A stretch of 64,000 nt of DNA. Origin: Paenibacillus sp. HW567 (GTDB lineage Bacteria > Bacillota > Bacilli > Paenibacillales > Paenibacillaceae). The translations under genes were made by a program, and so were the position numbers. Of this stretch, positions 24,768 to 33,924 are shown in pieces. Numbering within the stretch: the first letter of the stretch is position 1; each line of letters opens with the position of its first letter. A model generated the notes under the pieces. It searched no databases. It was not told the DNA's origin and saw nothing but the letters and a program-made list of their open reading frames with translations. The stretch covers positions 5,485,003-5,549,002 of the forward strand of contig NZ_KB910518.1 in the NCBI RefSeq assembly GCF_000374185.1, given 5' to 3'.

Positions 24768-24926
24768 CTTCCCGGTTTTTTTGTTATTTCCCCATAAAAC
24801 GAAGAAAAATGTTCATCCCGCTGGATAATTGCAAGGCGGCGGAGACTTGAGGAAGGGAGGACTTAAGTCACCCGCTCCAGAGAAGCGGCGATTCTTAACC
24901 ACTCGTAGAGAAACCGGAGGAACTAT

Positions 24927-25355
24927 ATGGAGTCGACAGCGCAGAAACAGTACGTCGAGTTCGGGGTAGAGGACGAGCATTATGCAATTCCCATCTCCGA
25001 TGTTCATGAAATTATCAGAATGCAGGAAATTACGGAAATCCCGAACTGCCGCCACTATGTTAAAGGCATTATCAACCTTAGGGGCAAAATTGTACCGGTG
25101 CTGAGCCTGCGGGTTCTTCTGGATATGGAGGAAGCTGCCGGGACTAAGCATACGCGCATTCTGGTGGTGCACCATCAGGAGGAAGCCGTCGGCGTCATTG
25201 TGGACAAGGTAAATAAAGTGACTACGTTCAGTGATATTCAGCCCCCGCCGGACAGCTTCTCCGGGATCAGCGGCTCCCTTTTTACAGGCATCGGTTTCTC
25301 CTCTTCAGCACTCGTTGGGATTCTGAAGCTGGATGAGATACTGCTGCGCGAATAA
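24927..25355 (+). CDS. cheW: CheW chemotaxis adaptor
   Basis: 142-aa CheW domain protein (EFGVEDEHYAIPISDVHEII...INLRGKIVPVLSLR...VDKVNKV). CheW links transmembrane chemoreceptors to the CheA kinase in cytoplasmic arrays. The ATG follows CCGGAGGAACT. It is the first of three consecutive signalling genes, cheW-cheA-mcp, which lack cheY, cheR or cheB here and so form an accessory chemosensory unit. I see no strong sigma-A or sigma-D promoter in the 159 bp before it, next to the invertible cassette. Confidence 0.95.
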   Translation: MESTAQKQYVEFGVEDEHYAIPISDVHEIIRMQEITEIPNCRHYVKGIINLRGKIVPVLSLRVLLDMEEAAGTKHTRILVVHHQEEAVGVIVDKVNKVTTFSDIQPPPDSFSGISGSLFTGIGFSSSALVGILKLDEILLRE

Positions 25356-25385
25356 CGGAAGGCAACATGGGAGAGAAGGTGCATT

Positions 25386-27353
25386 ATGGTTGACTTGTCA
25401 GAATACCGGGGGATTTTTCTGGAGGAGCTTGAGGAGCAGCTCCAGCTCATAGAAGATGAGATCCTCCGGCTGGAGCAGGCTGGGGAAACGGAAGGCGGCA
25501 TACAGCAATTTTTCCGGGCGGCGCATACGCTCAAAGGCTCCTCGGCTTCAATGGGATACAACAAGCTCAAAGAGGTTACCCATCACCTTGAGCATCTGCT
25601 TCATCAAATGAGAAACGGCGACCGGCATGTTACGCAGGAGCTCATCCAGCTATTCTTCCAGGCATTGGACGGCATGCGGACGCTGCAGGCAGAAATCGCC
25701 ACCGGGGACAACGAAATCACTGACGTATCCGAGCTGGTCCACAGGCTGAGTTCTTTTGGAGCCAAGGGCGATGTGCGCAGTCCCGCTGTACAGCATCACA
25801 ATAGAGATGCAGACCCTCTCCTGCTTCTATGGTTCCATGTCCGGCTGTCCCCGTCATGCGAAATGAGGCTGCCGCGCCTGCATCTGATCGACGCCAGGCT
25901 GCGGAGCCTGACCACGGTCCTGCAAATGAAGCCGGAGCTGGAGGATAAGGATATTGATGACAGCGGCCTGGAAGCTGCGTCATGGATGCTGGCTCCAAGG
26001 GGCGATGTAGAGGAAATCAGACAGACCATTGCCTCCATAATGGATGTCGAGAGCATCACCATAGAACAACTGAAGGAGCCCCCCCTGCAGCAAGACAGCA
26101 GCAACAGAGCGGAGCCTCAAGGGGGTCCGGAAGATCATGAGCTCTCGGGAACAAGTTCATCTTCTGCCGATAAAATGAAGTCGCAAACGATTCGCGTTCG
26201 GGTGGACCGGCTGGAGAAGCTGATGAATCTGGCGGGAGAGCTGGTTATTGATCAAACCCGGTTTGGGCAGCTCCACCGGAGCTTCCACCAGAAATTCGGC
26301 GCAGATAGTCTGACAGATGAGCTGGGACAGCTATCGGGCCATCTGACAGCCATCACCAGCGAGCTGCAGGAGAGCATGATCAAAGTCCGGATGCTGCCCA
26401 TTGAGCAATTGTTCAACCGGCTGCCGCGCATGGTCAGAGATTTGTCGCATTCGCTGGGCAAGCAAATTGAACTGGTGATTGAAGGCAAAGAGACGGAGCT
26501 GGACCGGACACTGATTGAGGAGCTGGGCGATCCGCTGATCCATCTTCTCCGCAACGCCCTTGATCATGGAATCGAGACACCTGAAATCCGGCGTGCCGCT
26601 GGCAAAAATGAAACGGGAATCGTCCGTATCTCTGCGGCTCATGAGGATAATCAGATCATTCTGGTTATCGAAGATGACGGGGCAGGCATAGATACGGAGG
26701 CAATTGCGCAATCAGCCGTGAACAAGGGCATCCTTACAGCCGAAGAGGCCCGCTATATGAATGAGGATGAAGCCTTGCGCCTTATTTTCAGACCGGGATT
26801 CTCTACTGCCACTGAGGTGAGCGACATCTCCGGGCGCGGGGTAGGCATGGATATTGTCCGCAACGATATTGAGCGGATCAACGGAATCATTGACATTGAG
26901 ACCGTCAAAGGACAGGGAACCCGCTTTCGGATCAAGCTTCCCTTGACCCTGGCCATTATCAGAGGTCTTCTGGTTAAGGCAGGCAAGGAAACCTTTGTCA
27001 TTCCCATGAGCAATGTAGCTGAAATTATCCGCACGGCGGCTGGCGAGGTCAAGACTGTCCGGGGCAACCCCGTCGTTACAGTCCGCAGCCAGCTCGTGCC
27101 TGTTGTGTGGCTGCATGATTATTTTCACTATCCAAGAACAGAAGAGTTAACGGATTCGCTCCCTCTAATCATTCTTGGCCGTGGCGAGAAAAGGATCGCG
27201 CTGACCGTAGACGCATTGGTCGGAACTCAGGATATCGTCATTAAATCCCTGGGTTCATACATAGGCAAGGCCGATGGCATTGCAGGGGCAACCATACTGG
27301 GGAACGGCAAAATCGCACTGATCATCGACACTGGCAGCATTTTTATCCAATGA
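25386..27353 (+). CDS. cheA: CheA-type histidine kinase
   Basis: 655 aa with an Hpt domain (phosphorylated His47 in FRAAHTLKGSS), a P2-like region (about 150-240), P3 dimerisation helices (RLEKLMNLAGELVIDQTRFGQ), an HATPase domain with N-box HLLRNALDHGIE, G1 IEDDGAGID and G2 GRGVGMDIV, and a C-terminal CheW-like P5 domain. This is the complete order of a chemotaxis kinase that passes phosphate to a CheY response regulator. None is encoded nearby, so it must use one elsewhere. It starts 30 nt after cheW with GAGAAGG as ribosome site. Confidence 0.95.
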   Translation: MVDLSEYRGIFLEELEEQLQLIEDEILRLEQAGETEGGIQQFFRAAHTLKGSSASMGYNKLKEVTHHLEHLLHQMRNGDRHVTQELIQLFFQALDGMRTLQAEIATGDNEITDVSELVHRLSSFGAKGDVRSPAVQHHNRDADPLLLLWFHVRLSPSCEMRLPRLHLIDARLRSLTTVLQMKPELEDKDIDDSGLEAASWMLAPRGDVEEIRQTIASIMDVESITIEQLKEPPLQQDSSNRAEPQGGPEDHELSGTSSSSADKMKSQTIRVRVDRLEKLMNLAGELVIDQTRFGQLHRSFHQKFGADSLTDELGQLSGHLTAITSELQESMIKVRMLPIEQLFNRLPRMVRDLSHSLGKQIELVIEGKETELDRTLIEELGDPLIHLLRNALDHGIETPEIRRAAGKNETGIVRISAAHEDNQIILVIEDDGAGIDTEAIAQSAVNKGILTAEEARYMNEDEALRLIFRPGFSTATEVSDISGRGVGMDIVRNDIERINGIIDIETVKGQGTRFRIKLPLTLAIIRGLLVKAGKETFVIPMSNVAEIIRTAAGEVKTVRGNPVVTVRSQLVPVVWLHDYFHYPRTEELTDSLPLIILGRGEKRIALTVDALVGTQDIVIKSLGSYIGKADGIAGATILGNGKIALIIDTGSIFIQ

Positions 27354-27397
27354 GGCGTTACGGTTCAACAAATATATGCTAACTGGAGGAAACCGGT

Positions 27398-28987
27398 ATG
27401 AAATGGTTCTACAACTTAAAAACAAGCGTGAAATTAATCTCTTCCTTCCTGCTGGTCGCTGTTATCTTGGCATTTGTGGGCGTCTATGGACTGACCAACC
27501 TCGGCTCAATCAACAACAGTCTGGACGACATGTACAAGAACAATCTAATTCCCGTCTCCTCGCTTCAAGCCTCCCAGAACAGCTTCACCACCATGCGCGT
27601 CATTGCCCGGGAGTTATATTTCAAAGAATCTCTGGACGAACGGAAGCAGCAGGTGGAGAACTACAAGGTTGAAAAACAAAATGTACTGGATAATATAGCA
27701 GCGTTCCGTAAAACAAAACTCAGCCAGGACTCCATCAAAGCGATTGAGCCGTTCGAAAGCGCCTGGAACGCATATTTGACTACATACGAGTCCATTGTCA
27801 GCTCGGCCCTTGCCGGGCGGGACGATGAATTGCTGGGCAAAATCCGCAGCAGCACACTGTCTAACCAGGCAGATGCTCTCAAGCAAATCATTAATAATCT
27901 TATCAGCATCAACATCAAGGAAGCCGACCAGGCCAGAATAAGCGGGGCTGATTTGTACAGTTCTTCGCGGACGATTACCCTTGCCGTCATTATTATAGCT
28001 GTGCTGCTATGCATTGTTCTGGGCATTGTTATTTCCCGTGTCATTTCGAAGCCGCTGGCCCGGGTGGTCCAGACCCTCGTAAAAGTAACGGATGGTGATC
28101 TGCGCAGCCAGGTGGATATTGATACCAAAGATGAAATAGGGCTGCTGGCGTCCAAGGTGAACGAAATGGTGCTCAATCTCCGCAACACCGTAGGCGCCAT
28201 ATTATCGCATTCCCAAAGCCTGGCCGCATCCGCCCAGGAAATCTCCGCCAGTACGCAGGAGGTCGCCAGCGGCAGCGCAAGCACCGCGAACGATGCCGGC
28301 ACAATCAGCGAGCTGTTCAAGGAGCTCTCCAGCGCGATTCACTCCGTGGCCCAGAACACGGAACAGGCTTCGTCCATCTCGGATGAAACCGTCCAGATTG
28401 CCGAGGAGGGCAACAATATCATTAGGGAATCCATGGAGAGCATGCAGTCGGTAAGCGAACAGATGTCCCGGCTGGAGGATGACTCCCAAAAGGTCGGGGA
28501 TATTATTGATGTCATCGAGGATATTGCCGACCAGACGAATCTGCTTGCACTGAACGCCGCCATCGAAGCGGCAAGAGCCGGAGAGCAAGGACGCGGCTTC
28601 GCCGTTGTAGCCGATGAGGTGCGGAAGCTGGCCGAACGCAGCGGCGAGGCAACCAAGCAGATTACAGGCATCATCAAAGGCATGCAGGTGAACACACGCT
28701 ATAGTGTGAATGCCGTACAGGAAAGTGCCGAATTGTCCCAGAAAACAGGGGTTTCCTTTCACAAGATTGTCTCAATGGTGAATAATTCCGGCCAGAAAAT
28801 TTCCGAGATTGCCGCTGCAAGTGAAGAACAAGCCGCACAATCGACTAACGTCCTGGCCGCTGTCGAGAACATTTCCGCAACCACGGAGCAATCCGCCGCA
28901 AGCAGCGAGGAGACGGCTTCCTCCGCCCAATCCCTGGCCAATCTGGCCGAAGAGCTGCAGAACACCGTATCCACCTTCCGTCTGTAA
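27398..28987 (+). CDS. Methyl-accepting chemotaxis protein with 4HB sensor domain
   Basis: 529 aa: transmembrane helix 1 ([21 protein letters not shown]), an extracellular four-helix bundle of about 150 residues (4HB_MCP family), transmembrane helix 2 ([21 protein letters not shown]), HAMP, and a long coiled-coil signalling domain with the hairpin tip [20 protein letters not shown]. It senses an unidentified external or membrane signal and controls the CheA encoded upstream. ATG preceded by CTGGAGG. It closes the cheW-cheA-mcp operon, followed by a strong terminator. Confidence 0.95.
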   Translation: MKWFYNLKTSVKLISSFLLVAVILAFVGVYGLTNLGSINNSLDDMYKNNLIPVSSLQASQNSFTTMRVIARELYFKESLDERKQQVENYKVEKQNVLDNIAAFRKTKLSQDSIKAIEPFESAWNAYLTTYESIVSSALAGRDDELLGKIRSSTLSNQADALKQIINNLISINIKEADQARISGADLYSSSRTITLAVIIIAVLLCIVLGIVISRVISKPLARVVQTLVKVTDGDLRSQVDIDTKDEIGLLASKVNEMVLNLRNTVGAILSHSQSLAASAQEISASTQEVASGSASTANDAGTISELFKELSSAIHSVAQNTEQASSISDETVQIAEEGNNIIRESMESMQSVSEQMSRLEDDSQKVGDIIDVIEDIADQTNLLALNAAIEAARAGEQGRGFAVVADEVRKLAERSGEATKQITGIIKGMQVNTRYSVNAVQESAELSQKTGVSFHKIVSMVNNSGQKISEIAAASEEQAAQSTNVLAAVENISATTEQSAASSEETASSAQSLANLAEELQNTVSTFRL

Positions 28988-29031
28988 ATCCCGGAGGGAC
29001 TTAATCAGCGCGAAGATTTACGTTCAAACAA

Positions 29032-29090
29032 AAGACCTGTAAGCCTGCATTCCCAAGCGGAATTGCAGAGCTCACAGGTCTTTTTTCTTT
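29032..29090. terminator. Bidirectional terminator between the chemosensory operon and DUF420 gene
   Basis: AAGACCTGT (from 29032) pairs with ACAGGTCTT (29074-29082), with inner AGC/GCT and GCA/TGC pairs, and a run of six T on the plus side. It serves the operon on the left and probably the convergent gene on the right. Confidence 0.85.
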
Positions 29091-29109
29091 TACAGCAGCA
29101 CTTGTGCCA

Positions 29110-29574
29110 TTATGCGCCCAGAATGATTTCCCACACCGGCTTCGTATGACCGCCCGGATAGAAGATGTACAGCAGCACGTATACCGCCACCCCTGTAATG
29201 GCTGTAATGAACCAGATCACAGCAGTGATTCTGCCCCATTTCCGGTGTTTGGCATACTCCGCCTTAAATCCAAGTATCAGCGTCGTAATCCCGAATACAG
29301 CCGCTACCGTCGCCAGCACGATATGGAAAATCAGAAAGATGTGATACAGCAGCGATAGATCCGCAGGACCGCCCCAGGATGTATTGCCCACAAACGCCGT
29401 TCTTGACGCATATACGATGAAGAACAGGATGGCTGCTACAGCAGCGGCAATCATCGTCTTCTTGTGCGCCTCGCGTTTGCCCTTAATAATTTGTCTCCAG
29501 CCGATAGCCACGAGTATCGCGCTAATCACGATGAACGATGTGCTGATCGTTGGAAACACTGTAAATATGTCCAT
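29110..29574 (-). CDS. DUF420 membrane protein (YozB/CtaM-like)
   Basis: 154 aa with four to five transmembrane helices and conserved His residues in LYHIFLIFHIVLATVAAV and later GHTKPVW, matching the DUF420 family. The family member CtaM of Staphylococcus is needed for maturation of a heme-copper terminal oxidase, so a role in respiratory oxidase assembly is plausible. Start ATG follows GAGGAGGATAG, which is also the end of the small gene upstream; the two frames are almost overlapping and thus coupled. Confidence 0.85.
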   Translation of the reverse strand: MDIFTVFPTISTSFIVISAILVAIGWRQIIKGKREAHKKTMIAAAVAAILFFIVYASRTAFVGNTSWGGPADLSLLYHIFLIFHIVLATVAAVFGITTLILGFKAEYAKHRKWGRITAVIWFITAITGVAVYVLLYIFYPGGHTKPVWEIILGA

Positions 29575-29576
29575 GA

Positions 29577-29714
29577 CTATCCTCCTCGGTGCTCTACCTG
29601 CCCGGATGATGGAACGGAGTCTGCCGCTCCATCTTGTCCGTTCTCTTTTTTATACCAATGATAGAACACAAAGACAAGCATCGAGGCAAAAATAAATGCC
29701 TGAATGAACTTCAT
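29577..29714 (-). CDS. Small single-helix membrane protein, 45 aa
   Basis: Begins MKFIQAFIFASMLVFVFYHW followed by a charged tail (YKKENGQDG...). One transmembrane helix. Its stop codon is part of the ribosome site of the DUF420 gene, two nt before the DUF420 start, which strongly suggests a real translated gene coupled to it. It may be a small subunit or assembly helper of the same membrane system. No family recognised. Confidence 0.6.
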   Translation of the reverse strand: MKFIQAFIFASMLVFVFYHWYKKENGQDGAADSVPSSGQVEHRGG

Positions 29715-30051
29715 GGCAATTCCGCCTACCTGCTGATCAGCCTTGCGAGCCAGCCAGCCAAAAAAAGCCGGAACGCCAAAAGCCTATAGAAGCGCTGCCG
29801 GACTTCCCGATACGGATAATCATGGACCACCGGAACATGGTACAGCGAGAACAGTCCATTGAACTTGTTCCGTCAATTATAATAATTACTACTCATATAG
29901 TTATGAAGGGGTGTTTTGTCTTTGCTGGATTTAAGAACGCTTTCATAAATTGAATGAATATGTGTTATAATTGATAAAACGCATACATGTTCATTTATGT
30001 ATATAAATTCAATTAACTATTGCGTGACTGCCAGATCGCAAAAAAAGCATA
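29715..30051. other. Intergenic stretch with a possible coding relic
   Basis: On the minus strand 29872-29726 is an open frame without a start codon (reads FSLYHVPVVHDYPYREVRQR then RFYRLLAFRLFLAGWLARL) that could be the C-terminal remnant of a lost gene. The rest is AT-rich with short inverted repeats around 29945-30015. Promoters for flanking genes were not identified with confidence. Confidence 0.35.
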
Positions 30052-30095
30052 CAAAAAAAACCGCTTCCTGCGGCAGAAGCCGCGCGGGCACGGTT
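30052..30095 (-). terminator. Terminator of the small basic protein gene
   Basis: Read leftwards: AACCG ... GCGGC, loop TTCT, GCCGC ... CGGTT followed by seven T. Good stem and T-tract, 75 bp past the stop at 30169. Confidence 0.75.
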
Positions 30096-30168
30096 TATGA
30101 GAATCCTCATGGATGTGATAACTCAAAATGATGTTGTTCAAAGCAAGCAGCGCATTCCTGTCTGTTAG

Positions 30169-30357
30169 CTAGGAGACAGATGAGTTCATTCTCACCAGCT
30201 CATGCTCCACGACCATGGTCAGCTCCTCTTCGTAGCCTCCCGTAATCCGGTACTTCCGGACGTACTCCTTCACAAATTTCTTGGGATCCTTGGGCCGGAA
30301 AATTCGTGTCATTTCCCGTAGACTTTCCTTGACTTCGTTATGACCTTTACTTGCCAT
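30169..30357 (-). CDS. Small basic cytosolic protein, 62 aa
   Basis: Start ATG at 30357 has GGGAGGGAA 7 nt upstream; the longer reading to 30444 lacks a ribosome site. The protein (MASKGHNEVKESLREMTRIF, DPKKFVKEYVRKYRITGGYE) is helical and charged, with no membrane segment. I do not recognise a family. A hairpin TGCAAG...CTTGCA and a possible 44-codon leader gene (30477-30611) lie just upstream on the same strand. Confidence 0.65.
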   Translation of the reverse strand: MASKGHNEVKESLREMTRIFRPKDPKKFVKEYVRKYRITGGYEEELTMVVEHELVRMNSSVS

Positions 30358-30476
30358 GATCAGTTCCCTCCCAAAACATTGAAAATGAATGCTCCGTTGT
30401 AGAGAATAGCATGATGAAAAGTCCGCCGTAACCTTGAAATGCAAGTAAAGAAACCATTACACATACGTGGCTTGCA

Positions 30477-30611
30477 TTATCCGTCCAGACCGTGTTTCCG
30501 GTGTTCCGGAAAGCCGCCTTGCCGGTGAAGCAGGTTCGTCGTGATTTGGGCTGAGAATAAGGATGTCTTAAATATAGACACCTTAGACACTTTGGTTACC
30601 CGAAGAGCCAC
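30477..30611 (-). CDS. Possible small leader or peptide gene, 44 aa
   Basis: GTG start at 30611 has AAAGGAG 11 nt upstream and an extended -10-like TGATACAAT about 40 nt further. The peptide (ALRVTKVSKVSIFKTSLFSA, QITTNLLHRQGGFPEHRKHG) is basic and ends LDG. It may be a leader peptide for the 62-aa gene downstream or a small protein. Weak evidence: ribosome site, promoter-like element and orientation only. Confidence 0.35.
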   Translation of the reverse strand: MALRVTKVSKVSIFKTSLFSAQITTNLLHRQGGFPEHRKHGLDG

Positions 30612-30863
30612 TTGCTGAATCACTCCTTTCGGGCCTTATCGTTATATTGTATCATATTCCGGTCCAAGTTCCACCTTTCCTTGTAAAATGTGCGGATGAG
30701 TTTTATTTTATTCATTTACCTTTCACTGCATGTCAGGGCTGCAATCCTTTGGCTTGGGGCGTGCCTTTTGCCCTCATACTTTGTACAGACCGTTCATAGG
30801 CTTGTAGAGAAGCGGGAAAGACGAGACCGCCTCTTCACAGAACCCCAAGGAGTGTGAGCCAGA

Positions 30864-31202
30864 TTGTCCCCATTCAGATCATCCACCGGATTGCCTGATA
30901 ATATCGCTGCGGCCATTTGCTACTTTTTTCCCTTAATTGGAGGAATTATCTTCCTTGCTCTGGAGAAGCGCAGCCGCTTTGTGCTCTTTCATGCGCTGCA
31001 ATCGCTGATTGCCTTCGGTGCACTGACCATTGGTCATGCGCTAAGCGGGTTCATTCCGCTGCTGGGTCACCTGGCCGCCGTCCTCATCTCCCTGTGCAGC
31101 TTCGCCGTGTGGCTGCTTATGATCTATCATGCGCTGGGCGGAAGATGGTATAAGCTGCCCTGGGCAGGCGACATCGCCGAGAGTCAGCTCCGCCAGTTGT
31201 AG
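30864..31202 (+). CDS. DUF4870-like small membrane protein
   Basis: 112 aa with three hydrophobic helices (ICYFFPLIGGIIFLALE, FHALQSLIAFGALTIGHALS, LISLCSFAVWLLMIYHALGG). The pattern of phenylalanine-rich first helix followed by RSRFVLFHALQS matches DUF4870/Tic20-like small membrane proteins of unknown function. The start appears to be TTG at 30864 behind AAGGAG with an 11-nt gap. It precedes the lipid kinase gene by 92 bp. Confidence 0.8.
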   Translation: MSPFRSSTGLPDNIAAAICYFFPLIGGIIFLALEKRSRFVLFHALQSLIAFGALTIGHALSGFIPLLGHLAAVLISLCSFAVWLLMIYHALGGRWYKLPWAGDIAESQLRQL

Positions 31203-31294
31203 CCCCTCCCGCTGTTAAAAAGATTCCCTTTTGCCCTTCCGCTTCGTACAATGGATTCAAGACATACACGAATCTGCAGGCTGGAGGAACATCC

Positions 31295-32236
31295 ATGTAT
31301 CTATTCATCATAAATCCCCGTTCGGGCGGGGGCGCGGGGCAGCGGACCTGGCATGCCGTGGAGCCCATGCTCCAGGCCCGCGCCACCCCTTGCGAAGCGC
31401 TGTTCACGCAAAGCGCGGACAGCGCAGAGACCCAGGTCCTGCACGCGCTTGCACGCCGTGAGGACTGGCGCGCCGCCATCGTGATCGGCGGCGACGGCAC
31501 GATCCACAGCGTGCTGGGCGCGCTGCGGATCAGAGCCGTCGCGCTGGCGGTAATCCCCGCCGGCTCCGGCAACGACACGGCCCGCGGGTTCGGCATCCCG
31601 CTGGCCACAGAGGCAGCGCTGGATGCCGCGCTGCAGGACCGCTGCCGGACAGCCGATCTGCTGTCCGGCGCGGAGGGCTGGACGCTGACCGCCGTGGCCA
31701 GCGGCTTCGATGCCCAGGTGGCCGTTAATGTCAATAACGGCCCCTACAAACGGCTGTGCAACGCCATCGGCGCCGGACAGCTTGCCTACCTCATCGGCAT
31801 TCTGCATACGCTGATGACCTTCAAGCCCTGCCGCGTAAGCGTCACCTGCGACGGGAAAGAGCAGGCCTTCGAGAACGCGTGGCTGGTCTCGATCTGCAAC
31901 CTGCCCAGCTACGGCGGCGGGCTGCTGATCTGCCCGCAGGCGAAGGCCGATGACGGCCTGCTCGACGTCTGCGTCGTGCACGGGATCAGCCGCTGGCAGC
32001 TATTGCGGCTGTTCCCGACGGTCATGAAGGGCACGCATACGGCGCTGCCCTTCGTGACCATGCTGCGCGGACACAGCGTAGCTGTCCGCTTCGCGCAGCC
32101 GCGCCATGCCATCGGCGACGGCGAGAGCCTGGGCGCGGCGCCGATGACCGTGCGCTGCGAGCCTTGCGCGCTGCGCGTGCTCTCGCCGCTGGCCGGCACC
32201 CAGGGCGCAGCCGGTCCTTGCTCCGCCAGCGGCTAG
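31295..32236 (+). CDS. Diacylglycerol/lipid kinase family protein (DagK/YegS-like)
   Basis: 313 aa beginning MYLFIINPRSGGGAG, with the nucleotide-binding motif VIGGDGTIHSVL and IPAGSGNDTARGFG of the DAGK_cat family, and a C-terminal beta-sandwich typical of YegS/DgkB (LPSYGGGLLICPQAKADDGL). It phosphorylates diacylglycerol or a related lipid, recycling it for phospholipid or lipoteichoic acid metabolism. It is clearly GC-richer than its neighbours, but in Paenibacillus this is common. ATG behind CTGGAGGAAC. Confidence 0.92.
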   Translation: MYLFIINPRSGGGAGQRTWHAVEPMLQARATPCEALFTQSADSAETQVLHALARREDWRAAIVIGGDGTIHSVLGALRIRAVALAVIPAGSGNDTARGFGIPLATEAALDAALQDRCRTADLLSGAEGWTLTAVASGFDAQVAVNVNNGPYKRLCNAIGAGQLAYLIGILHTLMTFKPCRVSVTCDGKEQAFENAWLVSICNLPSYGGGLLICPQAKADDGLLDVCVVHGISRWQLLRLFPTVMKGTHTALPFVTMLRGHSVAVRFAQPRHAIGDGESLGAAPMTVRCEPCALRVLSPLAGTQGAAGPCSASG

Positions 32237-32285
32237 TAGATTATCAGACGCTAACTGTTCGAATTTAAACCAAGCTCTGCCAGAG

Positions 32286-32508
32286 TCAGCTCTTGATCGG
32301 AAGAGACTGCCCGTTTGTAGCAGACTGAGCAGCTCTTATTTCTACTGGAAGTCATTTCTCCGCAAGCGAACGGACTCCAGAGCCGTTATGGGGAATCATT
32401 TACCCTAAATACACCTGCCGAAGAGGCGATAAGCGCTTTACGGTCCGTTCGCTCGGCTAAATGTGTCCCTTTCGGGATAATAAGGACCCTACAGTCCGTA
32501 AAAAACAG
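32286..32508 (+). repeat. Dispersed 223-bp intergenic repeat, copy B
   Basis: Colinear with 4264-4486 without gaps, about 85% identical by eye, same orientation. It lies between the lipid kinase and the xpt terminator. Both copies have stop codons scattered through all shared frames, so it is not protein coding. Confidence 0.85.
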
Positions 32509-32609
32509 GAGGATGGATACGACGAATCCCTTTCTCCCCATTCTTCCCAAACCACAAAGGCTCCGTTCTAATCCGCAGATCTAGGAATGATGCTGTCTCC
32601 GCCCCACAA

Positions 32610-32650
32610 ACAAAAGAACCTTCCTCCACAGCAAGTGGCAGAAAGGTTCT
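32610..32650 (-). terminator. Terminator of the xpt transcript
   Basis: AGAACCTT (32615-32622) pairs with AAGGTTCT (32643-32650), inner CCAC/GTGG, and TTTTG follows in the leftward direction. Confidence 0.8.
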
Positions 32651-32663
32651 TATTGGCGTTTCT

Positions 32664-33302
<639 letters not shown>

Positions 33303-33305
33303 TTA

Positions 33306-33611
33306 TTACAGTCCTGTTGGCTTCTGTGGCAGCAGGTTGCCGACAATTGACTTCAGATTGTGATCCTCTGCGCTGTTCTCTTTCCCGGTGTCAAAGCTCG
33401 TAATACGGATCTGCGAATACTTTTCACCCGGATTCACCGGCTTAAAGATCAGCTTCTCGCGGTCATCCAGCCGCACATCGAACTTCATATCCTTGAACAT
33501 GCTGATTAGCTCTTGTTCTCCGGGGGACTGATCCTCATCCAGAAACAGCAGGCCACGCAAATTCTTGATGCCTTCCGGATGCTCCACTTCAAAATGAACA
33601 ATACATTCCAT
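33306..33611 (-). CDS. Hypothetical protein upstream of xpt, 101 aa
   Basis: Soluble acidic protein (MECIVHFEVEHPEGIKNLRG, LKPVNPGEK-like middle) with mixed alpha/beta character and no signal or membrane segment. Not recognised. The ATG has GGGAGGTG 7 nt upstream. It is 45 nt upstream of xpt and likely in the same transcript, but no functional link is evident. Confidence 0.75.
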   Translation of the reverse strand: MECIVHFEVEHPEGIKNLRGLLFLDEDQSPGEQELISMFKDMKFDVRLDDREKLIFKPVNPGEKYSQIRITSFDTGKENSAEDHNLKSIVGNLLPQKPTGL

Positions 33612-33670
33612 TTTCTTTCACCTCCCTATATAAGTTGAACTTTAGTTTTTCATATTTGGGCCTAGCCGTA

Positions 33671-33836
33671 ACTGCGGGGAATGTTTGGACTTCCGCCACT
33701 GCCCATCTACAGATTTCTTGATTTATACCGCTTCGGCGGATGAAATCCGCAGACAGCCTAATCATACGGCCAGCTTTCCTACGGAAGGCTCTCAGGCGGA
33801 CGCTGCCGCTCCTACAGTTCCAAACTTCCCCTCATC
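33671..33836 (+). repeat. Second dispersed repeat family, copy 1
   Basis: The ends match the reverse complement of 53543-53682: GCGGGGAATGTTTGGACTTC at one end and AGGCGGACGCTGCCGCTCCT plus CAGTTCCAAA at the other, with a diverged middle. The two ends of each copy are also partly complementary, so the element can fold on itself. It is non-coding. Confidence 0.7.
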
Positions 33837-33924
33837 ACTTCTGCCCTTGTTATGTTTTTTCAGTTCAACTTATACAGCTTAATATCAGCTTCAGGCTACG
33901 GAGCTGTTCCGCCAGTTCATACAC

